Source: Torymus aiolomorphi (lineage: Eukaryota; Arthropoda; Insecta; Hymenoptera; Torymidae). Taken from it: DNA of 64,000 nt. Under the pieces are notes generated by a model. It worked only from the letters and a program-made list of their open reading frames with translations. It did not search any database and was not told where the DNA came from. Positions 28,557-38,782 of this stretch are shown here, one piece after another (within the stretch, counting starts at the first letter, position 1; each line of letters starts with the position of its first letter). The stretch is taken from positions 215,931,376-215,995,375 of the forward strand of contig CM070873.1 of assembly GCA_036365515.1 (NCBI GenBank). The letters run 5' to 3'. A program made the position numbers and the translations under genes.

Positions 28557-28600
28557 ATAATAATAACAATAATAATAATAATAATAATAACAACAAGTTT

Positions 28601-29345
28601 TGAGAGACTCTAGTGATTGAATAATAATAATAGTCGTTTACTGTACATGTAAAAGATTTAAAAAGTTTTAAAACATTGCGTAATAATAACATCTTTTTCA
28701 ATACGAGAAAATTACATAAAAACATAAGAAATACACAATATCGCTTCTTAAAGTGATGAGCGGCCATGTTGAAGCATCTAAAGGCTTGATTTTGATTGGT
28801 CGATAAGAAGAAGGCGCGAAAAATTTACTGTTTGGAATTTAATGTTTGAATTTTTTAATGGAATTTTTACATTTAGAGTAGTATAAAAATGATTAAGTTC
28901 TGACTTTGAAAAAATTCTTAAATACGTTAAAAGTAAAACGTAATGAAGATAGCATACATAACCTCAATACAGAAAAGTACGCGCGAAGCGCGTTTGAATA
29001 TCGCTTGTACATTGAGATTTCAATGTGTCAACGACTAATTTTCAGTCTCCTCAATATCGTATCTATGTTATAATATCACAGTCAAAACCTAGAAACTAAA
29101 ATGTTAGGTTTGAAAGTGTTTTAGTTCAGATGTTTTAATTATTAAGATAAACAGTGGGATGTAGTTCGATTTTATAAACATAACTATTACATGTGGTAGA
29201 TTCTGATAAAGCTAGTCCAGTATAGCTGATTCTGATACTTAAAGTACTTAAGTTAAATAGTTTTCTTTTTCAAACGAAGTTCGTAATTATCTAGAATTTG
29301 GAATTACTGAAATAAAAGACTGAATAGTCACTCTGAACATCTATC
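28601..29345. other. AT-rich region, no gene seen
   Basis: No open frame with recognisable content; no clear repeat borders. Confidence 0.4.
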
Positions 29346-29351
29346 TAGTGA

Positions 29352-29455
29352 TCTCGAGAACGAGACACGAATCATATTGGACGATCGAGCGAGCCCGCCG
29401 AAGGCGGGCAAAGCTCGATCATAATTATGCAGAGGGTCTCGTTCGAGAAGATCAC
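29352..29455. mobile_element. ~105-bp foldback MITE
   Basis: GTGATCTCGAGAACGAGACACG at the left and the inverse of GTGATCTTCTCGAACGAGAC at the right enclose a hairpin around GAGCCCGCCGAAGGCGGGC. Another half copy lies at 29,702-29,760. Confidence 0.5.
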
Positions 29456-29593
29456 ATCCCACCCTTAAATAAATTTTAATAAAAATTTATAACATAAAAA
29501 TACATATAATAACATATATGATTCATTTAACATTATCTTAAGAACGTTCCCACCCATTGATAACATATAGACAACATAGCAACTGTAAACTAT

Positions 29594-29709
29594 ATGACGA
29601 GAGAGACCGGCCGGCCTGGCGGGGCGAGCCAGCAGCCGAGTTTTAGAAGTGGGGATAGCTGAAGTTTGTGGCGACATCTGTGTACACTGGCGGTACTACC
29701 TAGTGATCT
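29594..29709 (-). repeat. Inverted partner of the 19.8-kb repeat
   Basis: Reverse copy of 19,787-19,902; differs by about one base over ~116 bp. Confidence 0.7.
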
Positions 29710-29821
29710 TCTCGAACGAGACCCTCTGCATAATTATGATCGAGCTTCGCCCGCCTTCGTGCCACATATGTGGCCAGGGCCTAGGAAGCATGTACATAAG
29801 CGCTGTGGCTGTGTACATAAG

Positions 29822-30049
29822 AGAAACATCGTGATGGTTTTCTGGTTTTTTCTTGTCCATCGTGACAGCGCGAGAGCACCGAGAGAGGGGGTTCATACCA
29901 ACTTTCTAACGACATAACAAAACTTAATCTCGAATTTCAGAATATTTTATTAAATATTTTTGATGTTACGACGTTAGTGTGAACTCCCTCTGTCGGTGCT
30001 CTCGCGCTGTCACGATGGACAACAACCAGAAAACCATGACGATGTTTCT
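29822..30049. mobile_element. 228-bp foldback element
   Basis: AGAAACATCGTGATGGTTTT at the left is inverted at the right end (ending AAAACCATGACGATGTTTCT), with the match continuing for about 75 bp through the GCGCGAGAGCACCGA block. The centre is AT-rich. Confidence 0.65.
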
Positions 30050-30059
30050 GTGACAAGGA

Positions 30060-31330
30060 AGGTACCCCAAGTCCCCAACCCGAACTCTCGGATTTCAATA
30101 ATTTTTGGATGTGTTGTAGTACTTTAAAAAGTGACACTTATTTTTTTTTATCAGCTAATTAGTCGATTTAAGGGGTGAAAATCACCCTTAAAGTTTACCC
30201 CAAAAACAGTTTTTTTTGTGTACCTCCGGAACGAATTGGAATTTTTTGATGAATCAAACGCCAGATTATTTGTTATAAAAAGACGCTTATATGGACGTGA
30301 ACTTTATGCTAAGGGGTTGCAAACCTTATTTTTTATAAGGGTGAATGTGATTTTTTTAACGTTTATTTTGGCATAGAAATTATTAAGGTTTCTTAAATTG
30401 ATTAAAAGTTGTACTATTATCATTAAACTAATAAACTAAATTCACATGTTGTTGAATTTTTGAAGAAATTCATTGCAATGGGTGACTTACCCCCAATAAT
30501 TGTTTTTTCAATATCTCGGAAACGAATTGGAATGTTTTAATGAAACAAACGTCAGTTTATTTCTTATTAAAAGACGCTCACGTCGACGTGACTTTTTTTG
30601 CTAAGGGGTTACAGTTCCTATTTTGGTAGGGGTTATTGTGACTTCTTAAAAGATTTTTTATCATACAGAAATTGCTAACATATCCCAACCAGAACTCTCC
30701 GATTTCAATAAGTTTTGGATATGCTGTAGTACATTAAAAAATAAGTGACACGTATTTTTTTATCTGCTAATAAGCACATTTATGGGGTGAAAAATTATTT
30801 TAAAAATCTATTTTTTTGAATACATTTCTTTCACAAGAACTACAAAATAATTTTATGGATTGAGAAAAAAATATTTCTGTGCATTAAATAAAATTTCTGT
30901 TAAATCATTAGGCTGTTTTTACATGCGCAATGTAATATAAATATTTTTAATTATTCTTATACATGAAATTTATGCTGGTAATTATGAATTAAAAAAAGAA
31001 AACTGACACATATTATATCGAGAAAAATATTAAATTAACAATAACTACCCCCAAAGGTCAACCTCGGGAACAGATTTTTTTAAATATATCTCGATTTTTA
31101 ATTAATATTTTACTGCGAGATAAATTGAAAGCTGTTTTTATTGAAAAATGAGGCTATTTAATGTAGATTTAACAGTAGGGTGCAACCCCTATTTTTATTT
31201 AAAAAATCTACGTTTTGAAACATATTTATATCACAAGAATTGCTATAGTTTAAAAATACTAAAAAAATTTAATTCCTGTTTTTATTTTATAAAATTTTCT
31301 TATTTTCATAAATTGCTATCAATCATGAAA
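30060..31330. repeat. Degenerate ~300-bp repeat array
   Basis: Blocks with CGGAACGAATTGGAA, AAAGACGCT, ACGTG-ACTTT and GCTAAGGGGTT recur at about 30,225, 30,520 and, more diverged, 31,070. The block GATTTCAATAA-TTTTGGAT recurs at 30,090 and 30,695. An inverted copy of 30,935-31,140 lies at 59,650-59,880. No gene. Confidence 0.55.
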
Positions 31331-31338
31331 GAGGAAAA

Positions 31339-31968
31339 TCATCTAAAAATAGATGAAAGCATATTTTTGGTTAGATAAAAAATGAAGTGATCAATATACG
31401 TTTCATTGTCTGTATTTTCTTGTATGAAATTTCTACAATAATGGTAATCTTCATAGAAGTGTTTAAAACATAAAGATTTCTTGCACCAACCACATATAAC
31501 GGCAACATTTGTACATCCTTCTACTTCGCAATGAATATTGCAGGAATCTCCAAAACTATAATCAACTGGATTTTCAAATATTTCTGGTTTTTCATTTATA
31601 TAGATCCTCTTAAACCAGGAATATTTAAATAGATTAACATATCTTGATGAAGAAAATTGGTTATGTACTAACGATTGTAGTTTTATGATTTCATTTCTTT
31701 TATGTAATTTTAAATCATGATTTATTAGTATTACGTTATCTGAAAATTTACGAACAAAATTTTTCCACATACGAAATCTATACACATCTAATGGTTGGAT
31801 TTTACTCGTTGTTCCCGTTGGAATTTTTTTGACATTAACAATTTTATTTGGTGGCATTGTTTCCTCTATAACTCTATCGCAGTGGCCGCTCTATGAATGA
31901 ATTAACAATATTGTATTGGGACCTACATTTGGATAAAATATTTTTTCCAACCAAATTTTAAACAGATC
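31339..31968 (-). pseudogene. DDE transposase, 3' part, cut off by the Polinton
   Basis: Continuation of the gene whose 5' part lies at 52,333-53,396. It reads from the target-site copy through a LFKIWLEK block to GTTSKIQPLDVYRFR, typical of the pogo/Tc-type transposases with a long DDE domain, and ends in a Cys/His cluster (HCEVEGC...CGWCKKSLCFKH). The expected aspartate of the D-S-W-x-G-H motif is His and the next codon is a stop (31,891-31,893), so the copy was probably dead independently of the insertion. Confidence 0.7.
31963..31968. other. Polinton target duplication, left copy (CAGATC)
   Basis: CAGATC immediately precedes AGTAGATAGG; the same six bases follow the right end. Six bases is the known Polinton duplication length. 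Confidence 0.9.
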
Positions 31969-32517
31969 AGTAGATAGGCTATGCTGGTTCTGGACCATCA
32001 CGTGATGGTCTAGAACCAGCATAGCTTTTTTGGGATCCCCTCTCCTCCCCTCTCCCCCTCCCACCATTTCAGGGCGTGGTGGTCCAGAACCAGCATAGCT
32101 TTTTTGGGATCCCCTCTCCTCCCCTCTCCCCCTCCCACCATTTCAGGGCGTGGTGGTCTAGAACCAGCATAGCTTTTTTGGGATCCCCTCTCTCTCCCCC
32201 TCCCACCATTTCACGACCTGTTTGATGCAGAACCAGCATAGGGTTTCTGGATCACCCGCAATTGTACGGGGCACCAATAACCCATAACAAGTCGTGACTT
32301 GTTGATCCAGAACCCGCCTAGGGTTTTTGGGCCACCCGCAATTGTACGGAGGTGACAATAACCCATAACATGCGGGCACCTTGCTGTCGGCGGGTGACAG
32401 CCCGCGACCAGACGACTGCGCACATCGGCTGCGCAGCGGCGGGCGGTCAGCGGCGGGCGGCGAGCGGCGAGCGGCCAGCCTGCTACTGCAAACAGGCAGC
32501 GGTCGGCGGCGGGCGGC
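31969..32517 (+). repeat. Polinton left terminal inverted repeat
   Basis: About 549 bp, inverse of 51,711-52,259. The outer half consists of ~65-75-bp tandem units starting with (C/T)AGAACCAGCATAGC and carrying GGGATCCCCTCTC. Next come two CAATTGTACGG units with AACCCATAACA and then a GC-rich GGCGGGCGGC segment. An ATCACGTGAT palindrome lies near the tip. Open frames here are incidental. Confidence 0.9.
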
Positions 32518-32935
32518 CAGCGGTCGGCGGCCTGCTGCTTGTCAGCCTGCTGCTCTCGGCCAGCGGTTCTTATCTACTATAACCATTAAAAACTATTATG
32601 CAACCATTTAAAACTTTTTATAACCCTTTTGCTCGGGCAAAGAATACGTGTTTGTGGAAATTTTTTCTGAATATTTTTCCACTGCGACTGTTTTGAATCG
32701 TTTTGTATGAGTCGCTGTTGCTCGGGAGCAACGGTCGAGCTGCTGGTTTGACCCATTATGAGGGAATGAAAGTCTCTAACGACTGCAACACGTTTATATA
32801 AGACCTCGATTGCTTGCGAGCGCCATCTACAGGTCTACTGAATAAAAAATTTTTAAGGAGATAGGAGCCCCACCTCGCTCCTATCCTGTGAGGTTCTACC
32901 TGTTTATCAACCCCTCCATTGTCCTTAAAAATTTT
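32518..32935. other. Polinton left subterminal region
   Basis: GC-rich to 32,560, then AT-rich without genes. Ends in a strong hairpin at 32,840-32,941: a perfect 20-bp inverted repeat (GAATAAAAAATTTTTAAGGA) enclosing a second hairpin GATAGGAGC/GCTCCTATC. The right arm overlaps the stop codon of the next gene. Confidence 0.6.
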
Positions 32936-33454
32936 TTATTCTTCATCAATATCTTCCCATTCCATGATGTCTTCCCACTCCATGTTTGAATCGTTGAGGT
33001 AAAATTGCTTCATACGCTTTACGTTGTACAGGGCACAAGTAGTTTTGCACGCTCCATTGTGGTTAGTACATATAGTCACTGATCTTGGATAGTCGAAAGA
33101 TGGATAGTTCATTTCATTGATATCGATAACATTAAAATTAAAACGCTCTAACCACAACTTTTTTATCTCACCAATCACGAAAATTCTGTTAGCATCTTTG
33201 AATGCATCTTGAAGAATTTTTCCAATTTCAGTATAATCGTAATCACCGTCATTCCACGATAGTCCATGATAGCAAAGTTCTAACCACAAATTTTCACTTT
33301 TATACTTTTCGGTAAGTCTTCGCCAAGGAAATGGCGGCTTGAAGAGGTGCACTACTGGCTCATCGCCGTCGTTGAGAGACACGAAAGCCAACTCTTTCAG
33401 AACGAAATCATTGCCAGGCTTTTTAAAGCCCTGCATATCCACTGCGTAGTCCAT
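32936..33454 (-). CDS. Polinton-associated conserved protein, left copy (possible RNase H-fold nuclease)
   Basis: 172 residues, starting MDYAVDMQGFKKPGND. This family recurs in insect Polinton-like sequences; I know no proven function. The VDMQGF...FVLKELA start resembles the first acidic motif of DnaQ-type exonucleases, and a CTNHNGACKTTCALYN motif near the end could bind metal, so a nuclease role is a guess. A second, divergent member lies at the right arm (46,872-47,461). Core promoter: TATATAAG (33,514-33,521) directly after the capsid stop codon, initiator TCATT 31 bp on. The 3' end overlaps the 32,840-32,941 hairpin. Confidence 0.6.
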   Translation of the reverse strand: MDYAVDMQGFKKPGNDFVLKELAFVSLNDGDEPVVHLFKPPFPWRRLTEKYKSENLWLELCYHGLSWNDGDYDYTEIGKILQDAFKDANRIFVIGEIKKLWLERFNFNVIDINEMNYPSFDYPRSVTICTNHNGACKTTCALYNVKRMKQFYLNDSNMEWEDIMEWEDIDEE

Positions 33455-33525
33455 GGTAAAATTCCACTTCGGATTCCAAATGACAAATGAGAAGGAGTCG
33501 AAGGCTCGCTCGCCTTATATACTCC

Positions 33526-34758
33526 TTAAAGTTTCTGCACGTCGCCACTTACGGGACTATATTGAACTATGCGATCGTGCAAGATCAAGCAGTAGGCTGA
33601 AGTTCCAGCAGGAAAATTTTCCTTTGCTTCAAATTCCAGACGAATGTCTACAGGGGCGCTCTTTAAGGATTCGTTTTGTTTTGAGCAGTCTATTACTATC
33701 AGCGGCATGTAAGTGAGATATTGCGACTTTTTCAACATAGGTTCTGGATCTTTGCTATAGTAAGAATTTTGAAAATTAGCGTACATATCGTAGAGCATGG
33801 CAAATTGATTACGATTCACATCGAGGTTAAGATTACCATACGGATATGACTGAGAATTAAGAAAGAGTTTCACATTGGTAAGATTGCAGTGATCAAAGCG
33901 GCTAGCGTTTACTGCCTTCTGATCTTTTCGACTAGTCTGAAAACCTAAGACGACGAAGCGTGGTTTTTCAAGTTGATTTGACGTTTTTACAGTCCACACC
34001 TGTCTCGACGTAATCGGCAGTAGTGGGTACTCGTACAATTCCCACGTGCGAAAACTCATGACAATGGGACGATCTTTTCCTACAAAATCTAGTAGGCGAA
34101 TTTTGTTAGAGTTCGATGCAATTACGTATGGCATAAGCCATTCGATTCTAGTTAATTCAATTTTAAAGTCCTCATAAACATCTTCTCCGGCTACTCGTGT
34201 AACTGTTTGTACAACAGCGTTTAAGTCGTTTCTCGATCTCATGAGAACGAGTTCATGCTTTGCGTTTACTACAATTTTACGATAGTCCTCTGCGAAGCCA
34301 AAAATTAGACTCAAGGGAATCGATACATTGAAGTAACCGGCATCATCTATTATCTTATGTGTTTCTTCTACATCGATCCAGCCCGCATTTTCAATGATAA
34401 AACTCTGAGTGGGATTGTGTGAAACCCAACCTTTCATGAGAGTGGTTAAACCAACATTTTTACACTTGTCTATCTCAACGGCATTCAACTCATATCTGAT
34501 TTCTTCAAACAAATGACAAATGGCATTATTCACAAGTTTTGTATTTGTAGTGGGAGTATTATCAGTTTTAACCAATCGCCCACAGATATGTAGTGCACTT
34601 CGAGAAGGTAAGAGACATAAATCTTGATGTTGAATAGATATACGTATTTCATCGCTGTTGTTAAACGATGCTGTATACGGTTGGTGAGCGTGAATCTCGT
34701 AGTGCGCTACGGATTCATCGAAAGTTACAGGTGTTTGTATGCTTAGAATTTCTTCCAT
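33526..34758 (-). CDS. Polinton major capsid protein (double jelly-roll)
   Basis: 410 residues, intact. Matches the conserved insect Polinton capsid family: IHAHQPYTASFNNSDEIRI near the N-terminus, PSRSALHICGRL, and near the C-terminus YPYGNLNLDVNRNQFAMLYD, PLIVIDCSKQNE and ENFPAGTSAYCLILHDRI. In this lineage the product forms pseudo-hexameric capsomers of an icosahedral shell. It is slightly short for the family, but both ends look natural. TATATAAG at 34,904-34,911 and initiator TCAGT 31 bp downstream (34,876-34,880) give a 5' UTR of about 120 bases. Confidence 0.8.
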   Translation of the reverse strand: MEEILSIQTPVTFDESVAHYEIHAHQPYTASFNNSDEIRISIQHQDLCLLPSRSALHICGRLVKTDNTPTTNTKLVNNAICHLFEEIRYELNAVEIDKCKNVGLTTLMKGWVSHNPTQSFIIENAGWIDVEETHKIIDDAGYFNVSIPLSLIFGFAEDYRKIVVNAKHELVLMRSRNDLNAVVQTVTRVAGEDVYEDFKIELTRIEWLMPYVIASNSNKIRLLDFVGKDRPIVMSFRTWELYEYPLLPITSRQVWTVKTSNQLEKPRFVVLGFQTSRKDQKAVNASRFDHCNLTNVKLFLNSQSYPYGNLNLDVNRNQFAMLYDMYANFQNSYYSKDPEPMLKKSQYLTYMPLIVIDCSKQNESLKSAPVDIRLEFEAKENFPAGTSAYCLILHDRIVQYSPVSGDVQKL

Positions 34759-35326
34759 TTCGTTGAAAGCAGCAAAAGATGATACAAGTTATTTTCCACC
34801 AAGTACTACTTTTAATCCTAGACTTTTTAGTTTTTTTATGCTCTGACGTGTTAGCGTCTTCACAGTTCGATGATGACTGATGCGCGGTGGGCATGTTTCT
34901 CTGCTTATATAGTTTTTGTTGTAAACGATTCCCATTATGATTGGCGGATATGCAATCTTATAGTTATAACTTCTCCTCGGAAATTTACTAAATCTCCGTC
35001 TTGATCAATGATGCGTACTTGTAAATGATCTATACGCTTTACGGCAATCGGAAGGTAAATGACGTGTGAGGGAACTTCGATGATTTTATACCCCGGAGGT
35101 ACTGCAGGAAAAAACTCGTGTATCGTGTGTACTTTTTTATCAACTGATAAGAATTTTTCCATCGGTCTTACAGTCTTACAAATTAAATTAAAATAATTAA
35201 TATTTATGGCAGTCAGATTGCCCTTGTTTATAATCACCCCCGCAGAATCTGAAATAAAAACTTAATTAAAATCTGGAAAAAACTTTGTTAGCAAAGGACG
35301 ATCTGACTGCCCACCACCACCACATT

Positions 35327-35366
35327 GTCCGACGTTTCGAGCCTGCTCCGGCTCCTCCTCAGGGAC
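35327..35366 (-). ncRNA. Hammerhead-type ribozyme motif of the Penelope-like element
   Basis: On the minus strand: stem I GTCC pairing with GGAC; core CTGAGGA; stem II GAGCC-GGAGCA-GGCTC with one extra G before it; GAAA; then C-GTC, a minimal stem III ending in the cleavage-site triplet GTC. Minimal stem III hammerheads of this kind are known from Penelope-like elements. The single extra G at the base of stem II makes activity uncertain. Confidence 0.65.
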
Positions 35367-35474
35367 TGAAATAAAACCCGCGATACACCTCCTTATATAC
35401 CATGCACCCATACCCCCTTCTTTTCTCTTACCCCACCACCCTCCACATTCACCTCTCCAACTTGCCATTCTCAC

Positions 35475-37018
35475 TTAAATTAATAAAGAATGATAAATGT
35501 TATCTAATTTACTTGACTCTATCATTAAATTTACATTATTCCGATTTCTTAGAATGTGAATACTTTCAAGGCTTTCCCTCTTATATTTATTCTTAATCCC
35601 CTGTTCCAAAATATCCACACTCCCAAAATCGAAAGAATGCAAACTATTTAAACAATGTTCTTTCAATCCCGATGTACAACTTGAGCTGCGTAAACTATAT
35701 TGATGTTCATATATTCTCTTTTTCAAATATCTACCCGTTTGACCAATATAACAACCATTACAATCCCTACAATTAATTTTATAAACAACTCCCGATTTCA
35801 AACATTTATCATCCTTGTCTTTACAATTACTAAATAACCTTTCTAAATTATTATCATTTCTAAAGAAAACTTGAATATTATGTTTACTAAAAACCCTTCT
35901 AATCCTTTCCGACAAACCTCTAACATATGGTAAACTAAAATATGCATTCTTTCCATTTCTATTCCTTGTTTGATTATCTACCCGCTGCTTCAATCCACCA
36001 TTATAAATTTCCCACACTCTCTCATCAATCATTTTATCAATAAATTTTACGGGATAACTATTTTTAATAAATGTTTCTCTAACTAAATTTAAATTCTTTT
36101 TCCTAAAATCTTTATGTGACAATTTAATCGCTCTGTCAATGACACCTTTGATCGCACCTGTCTTGTTTCCGAATTGGTGGTGAGAATCAAAATTTAAAAA
36201 TCTACCTGACCATGTAGGTTTTCTATACCAATCTAATTTCACTCTATTATTATTACCTCTAATGACTCTAATATCTAAAAAACTCAATTGATAATCTTTC
36301 TCAACTTCTTTTGTGAATTTAATTCTATCCTGGATAGAATTAAACACTTCCACCATTTCATCCACAAAACATTCTGGTACAACTGCAAAAATGTCATCAA
36401 CATATCTTTTAAAAATAATTGGCTGAAAAACCAACTTAGACAAAGCAATACTTTCCAATTTTTCCATTACTAAATTGGCTATAACAGGTGACAAAGGTGA
36501 TCCCATTGGACAACCATATCTTTGTTCATATAGACTATTATCAAAAGAAAAAATTGTGTTTTTAAAAACCAAATTAAGTGCCTTTATAAATTCATCTTTT
36601 GTTAAACTAGTATGTACTTTAATTTCAGACCATTTATCTTGTATAATATCATTCAACAACTCTAAAGGTATATTTGTAAACAAAGATACTACATCCAATG
36701 AAACCATCCTATGATCATTCGGAATAATAATATCTTTCATTATACCATAAAAACTCCAACTATCTTTAATATATGAATTTGTTTTACCCACTATCTTGAA
36801 CAATATATTAGACAAAAATCTAGCAAGTCTATACGTCGGAAAATTTATCGATGATATTATTATTCTATATGTCAACTGTTCTTTGTGAATCTTAGGAAGC
36901 CCATAACATTTAGCTACAGTGCCATTTTCACATTTTAAATATTTAAACATACTATCTTTAATATAAGCTTTTGTTTTCCAATGCATCAATAATTCTTTCA
37001 ATTTATCTTGTAGTCTAT
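35475..37018 (-). CDS. Penelope-like reverse transcriptase with GIY-YIG endonuclease (N-terminus missing)
   Basis: About 510 residues. Early on CYGLPKIHKEQLTYRIIIS and MVSLDVVSLFTNIPLE are the first reverse transcriptase motifs; QRYGCPMGSPLSPVIANL and the catalytic FKRYVDDIFAVV follow, then YQLSFLDIRV. The C-terminal third has two Cys pairs (CKDKDDKC, CRDCNGC) and the GIY-YIG nuclease: VYKINC, GCYIGQTGRYLKKRIYEHQ and the catalytic Glu in KRESLESIHI. Penelope-like elements use this enzyme for target-primed copying. The normal N-terminal ~200-300 residues are absent, so this copy cannot move alone although the rest of the frame is intact. Confidence 0.9.
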
Positions 37019-37556
37019 TGTACTTTTTTATCGTTTATATATGCTCCCGAAGTGATATTACACTCGACTCTCAAAGCGTTGATTTTGAGAATTGTAACAG
37101 GTAAGTCAGAATTATGAACAACGTTCGGTTCGAGAACACGTCTGGTGAAGCCCAGTAGACGACCGAGAGAATTTTCAGGTCGAAAATCTATAGGCTGACT
37201 ACACTTGATTGTACAGCGGAGAGTATTATTATTTGGCTTTAAATTGAAAGTAATGTCGTTGTGCGCTAATTTTTTACGAAGAAATTTGTCAATATCCTCA
37301 ATTTCGTAACTTCCTACCGGAAGAAGGACAATATTTTCACCTACGTAAAACTTATTATTGTTACTATCTATATTGGGTATTGAGTTAAATGTTAAAAGTT
37401 CAACAAGCCCTAAAACGTAATTTTTATTTGGCGATAGCTCGATTGGTGGAAAATACTGTGCTTCTAGTGTAGAAGACGTACCTGAAAGTGTCAAAGTTAA
37501 TGAACCTTCCATGACAGCTTAAATCAGAATGACGCAATATTTCCCCCCGCATCTCC

Positions 37557-38762
37557 TTATATAGCCCCGCACAAGAATTTTAGACATAGGTGACCGCAAT
37601 TGTATGTGTCAAAATCTTGATATCTTTCATGATTATATTTAACTTCGTCTACTCTGAGATATAATATTAAATCTAAAGGCGGTCGGAGATCGCCAAAACT
37701 ATCGAAATATACAACATTTTTGCCTCTTTTTCTATATGCAACCCAGTGTGTGCCAGGGCCGCTAGCGTCATCTAGATTAACTATAGCGGATTCACTATAG
37801 CGCGGTCCAGAAGTTGGCATTGCATTTCTCATAAATACTCCCCGAAAATTAGATATTTTTAAAAGTTTTGCATATTTTAATATGTCCGCATCGGTAAGTG
37901 CTCGCTGAGGTAATCTCATGAACTTTTTTTTTTTTTTTAAATGGAGACCTAACCCTACTTTGTGCGGTTTAAGATATAAGCCATTGCCTAACGCTACACT
38001 TTCCATAGTTTTATTATGTCTTCTATTTTCTTCCAACTGCTCCTTAGCGGCTTTCGCGTCGTTTACGGCTTTTACTATTCCAGCAGCACCACCAGCTAGA
38101 GCGCCAGTTGCACTCAAACCGGCAAATAGAGGTATGAGAAATGGCAATATGCCACCTGTTTTCACGGGCACTGGCAAAATACGTGGAATTTTAATATTCT
38201 TTTTACCTCCAGCTTCTCTAACGGCGCTCCGTGCTTTTTTCAAAGCTGATTGTATGACTGTTAGAGCGCAGTTATTTGGCGTTGATTTAAAGGTACCAGC
38301 TTTGATAATTTTTTTCAATGAAACTTGACTTCCATTCTTTTTCCTCATACCCATTCCTAATTTTAATTTTTTAGCCTTACTTGACTTTCTCTTCTTCTTA
38401 CTCCTATTTTTTAAACCCATGCCAAGTCTAGATTTTAATTTCATAGTATTAGTTATAGCGTATGCAGCCGCTTTTTCGCCAAAATTAGCGTCTTTTGATT
38501 TAACGCGATTCCAAGCTTTTTCAGCTAAAATTTTATCTGCAACGTTTCTCGCTTGAACGTTTTCACGATTTCTAGAATAAGCTATATCGTGCTCTTTACA
38601 AGCAGCGTCAAGAGGATTAATTCCAAGATCTCCTCGAGCTAAACGTTTTGCCAACTTTGTTCCTGGACCACAGTACTGATAACCGGGTATGTGAAGCTCA
38701 AATGGTAGTTTATTGAGAATTTTATTAACTAATCCGCGTCCGCGTTTGTGAATGATCATCAC
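37557..38762 (-). CDS. Phospholipase A2 domain fused to adenain-like protease
   Basis: 401 residues. N-terminal parvovirus-type phospholipase A2: calcium loop YCGPGTKLAKRL (30-41) and catalytic His58-Asp59 in DAACKEHDIAY. A Lys/Arg-rich stretch (about 115-150) and a hydrophobic segment (about 205-235, ILPFLIPLFAGLSATGALAGG) suggest a core or membrane-active capsid component. The C-terminal third is an adenovirus-type cysteine protease: GTHWVAY (His), VVYFDSFGD (Asp) and YNCGHLCLKFL (Cys). In this lineage the protease matures capsid proteins and the lipase domain is thought to help membrane passage. Frame intact through an A14 run. Shares a divergent promoter with the ATPase. Confidence 0.85.
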   Translation of the reverse strand: MMIIHKRGRGLVNKILNKLPFELHIPGYQYCGPGTKLAKRLARGDLGINPLDAACKEHDIAYSRNRENVQARNVADKILAEKAWNRVKSKDANFGEKAAAYAITNTMKLKSRLGMGLKNRSKKKRKSSKAKKLKLGMGMRKKNGSQVSLKKIIKAGTFKSTPNNCALTVIQSALKKARSAVREAGGKKNIKIPRILPVPVKTGGILPFLIPLFAGLSATGALAGGAAGIVKAVNDAKAAKEQLEENRRHNKTMESVALGNGLYLKPHKVGLGLHLKKKKKFMRLPQRALTDADILKYAKLLKISNFRGVFMRNAMPTSGPRYSESAIVNLDDASGPGTHWVAYRKRGKNVVYFDSFGDLRPPLDLILYLRVDEVKYNHERYQDFDTYNCGHLCLKFLCGAI

Positions 38763-38782
38763 TCTTCGAAGGTTAACGGGTA

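Larger units (their letters stand above)
35142..37018 (-). mobile_element. Penelope-like retroelement, 5'-truncated
   Basis: 1,877 bp between 14-bp target duplications (35,128-35,141 and 37,019-37,032). One ORF with reverse transcriptase and GIY-YIG endonuclease, then a 3' region with a hammerhead-type motif. The ORF is open right up to the insertion border, so the 5' end of the element is missing. Confidence 0.9.
34935..37512 (-). pseudogene. Polinton minor capsid (penton-like) protein, split by a retroelement
   Basis: The N-terminal part (37,512-37,019) has NYVLGLVELLTFNSIPNIDS, VLLPVGSYEIEDI and NNNTLRCTIKCSQPIDF. The C-terminal part (35,141-34,935) has HTIHEFFPAVPPGYKIIEV, VIYLPIAVKRI and DGDLVNFRGEVITIRLH. 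Together they correspond to the single jelly-roll minor capsid family of insect Polintons. A 1.9-kb Penelope-like element lies between, flanked by 14-bp copies of GATAAAAAAGTACA (minus strand). Each half is otherwise open. As it stands the gene ends at a TAG just inside the insertion. Promoter: TATATAAG at 37,556-37,563 and TCATT 31 bp downstream. Confidence 0.85.

Noticed and set aside
32158..32611. Open frames within the Polinton terminal repeats
   Set aside because: They mirror each other in the left and right repeats and arise from tandem GC-rich units.
34935..35237. A separate 100-residue gene left of the Penelope-like element
   Set aside because: Its first part is retroelement 3' sequence; the conserved part begins at the target duplication and is the C-terminus of the minor capsid protein.
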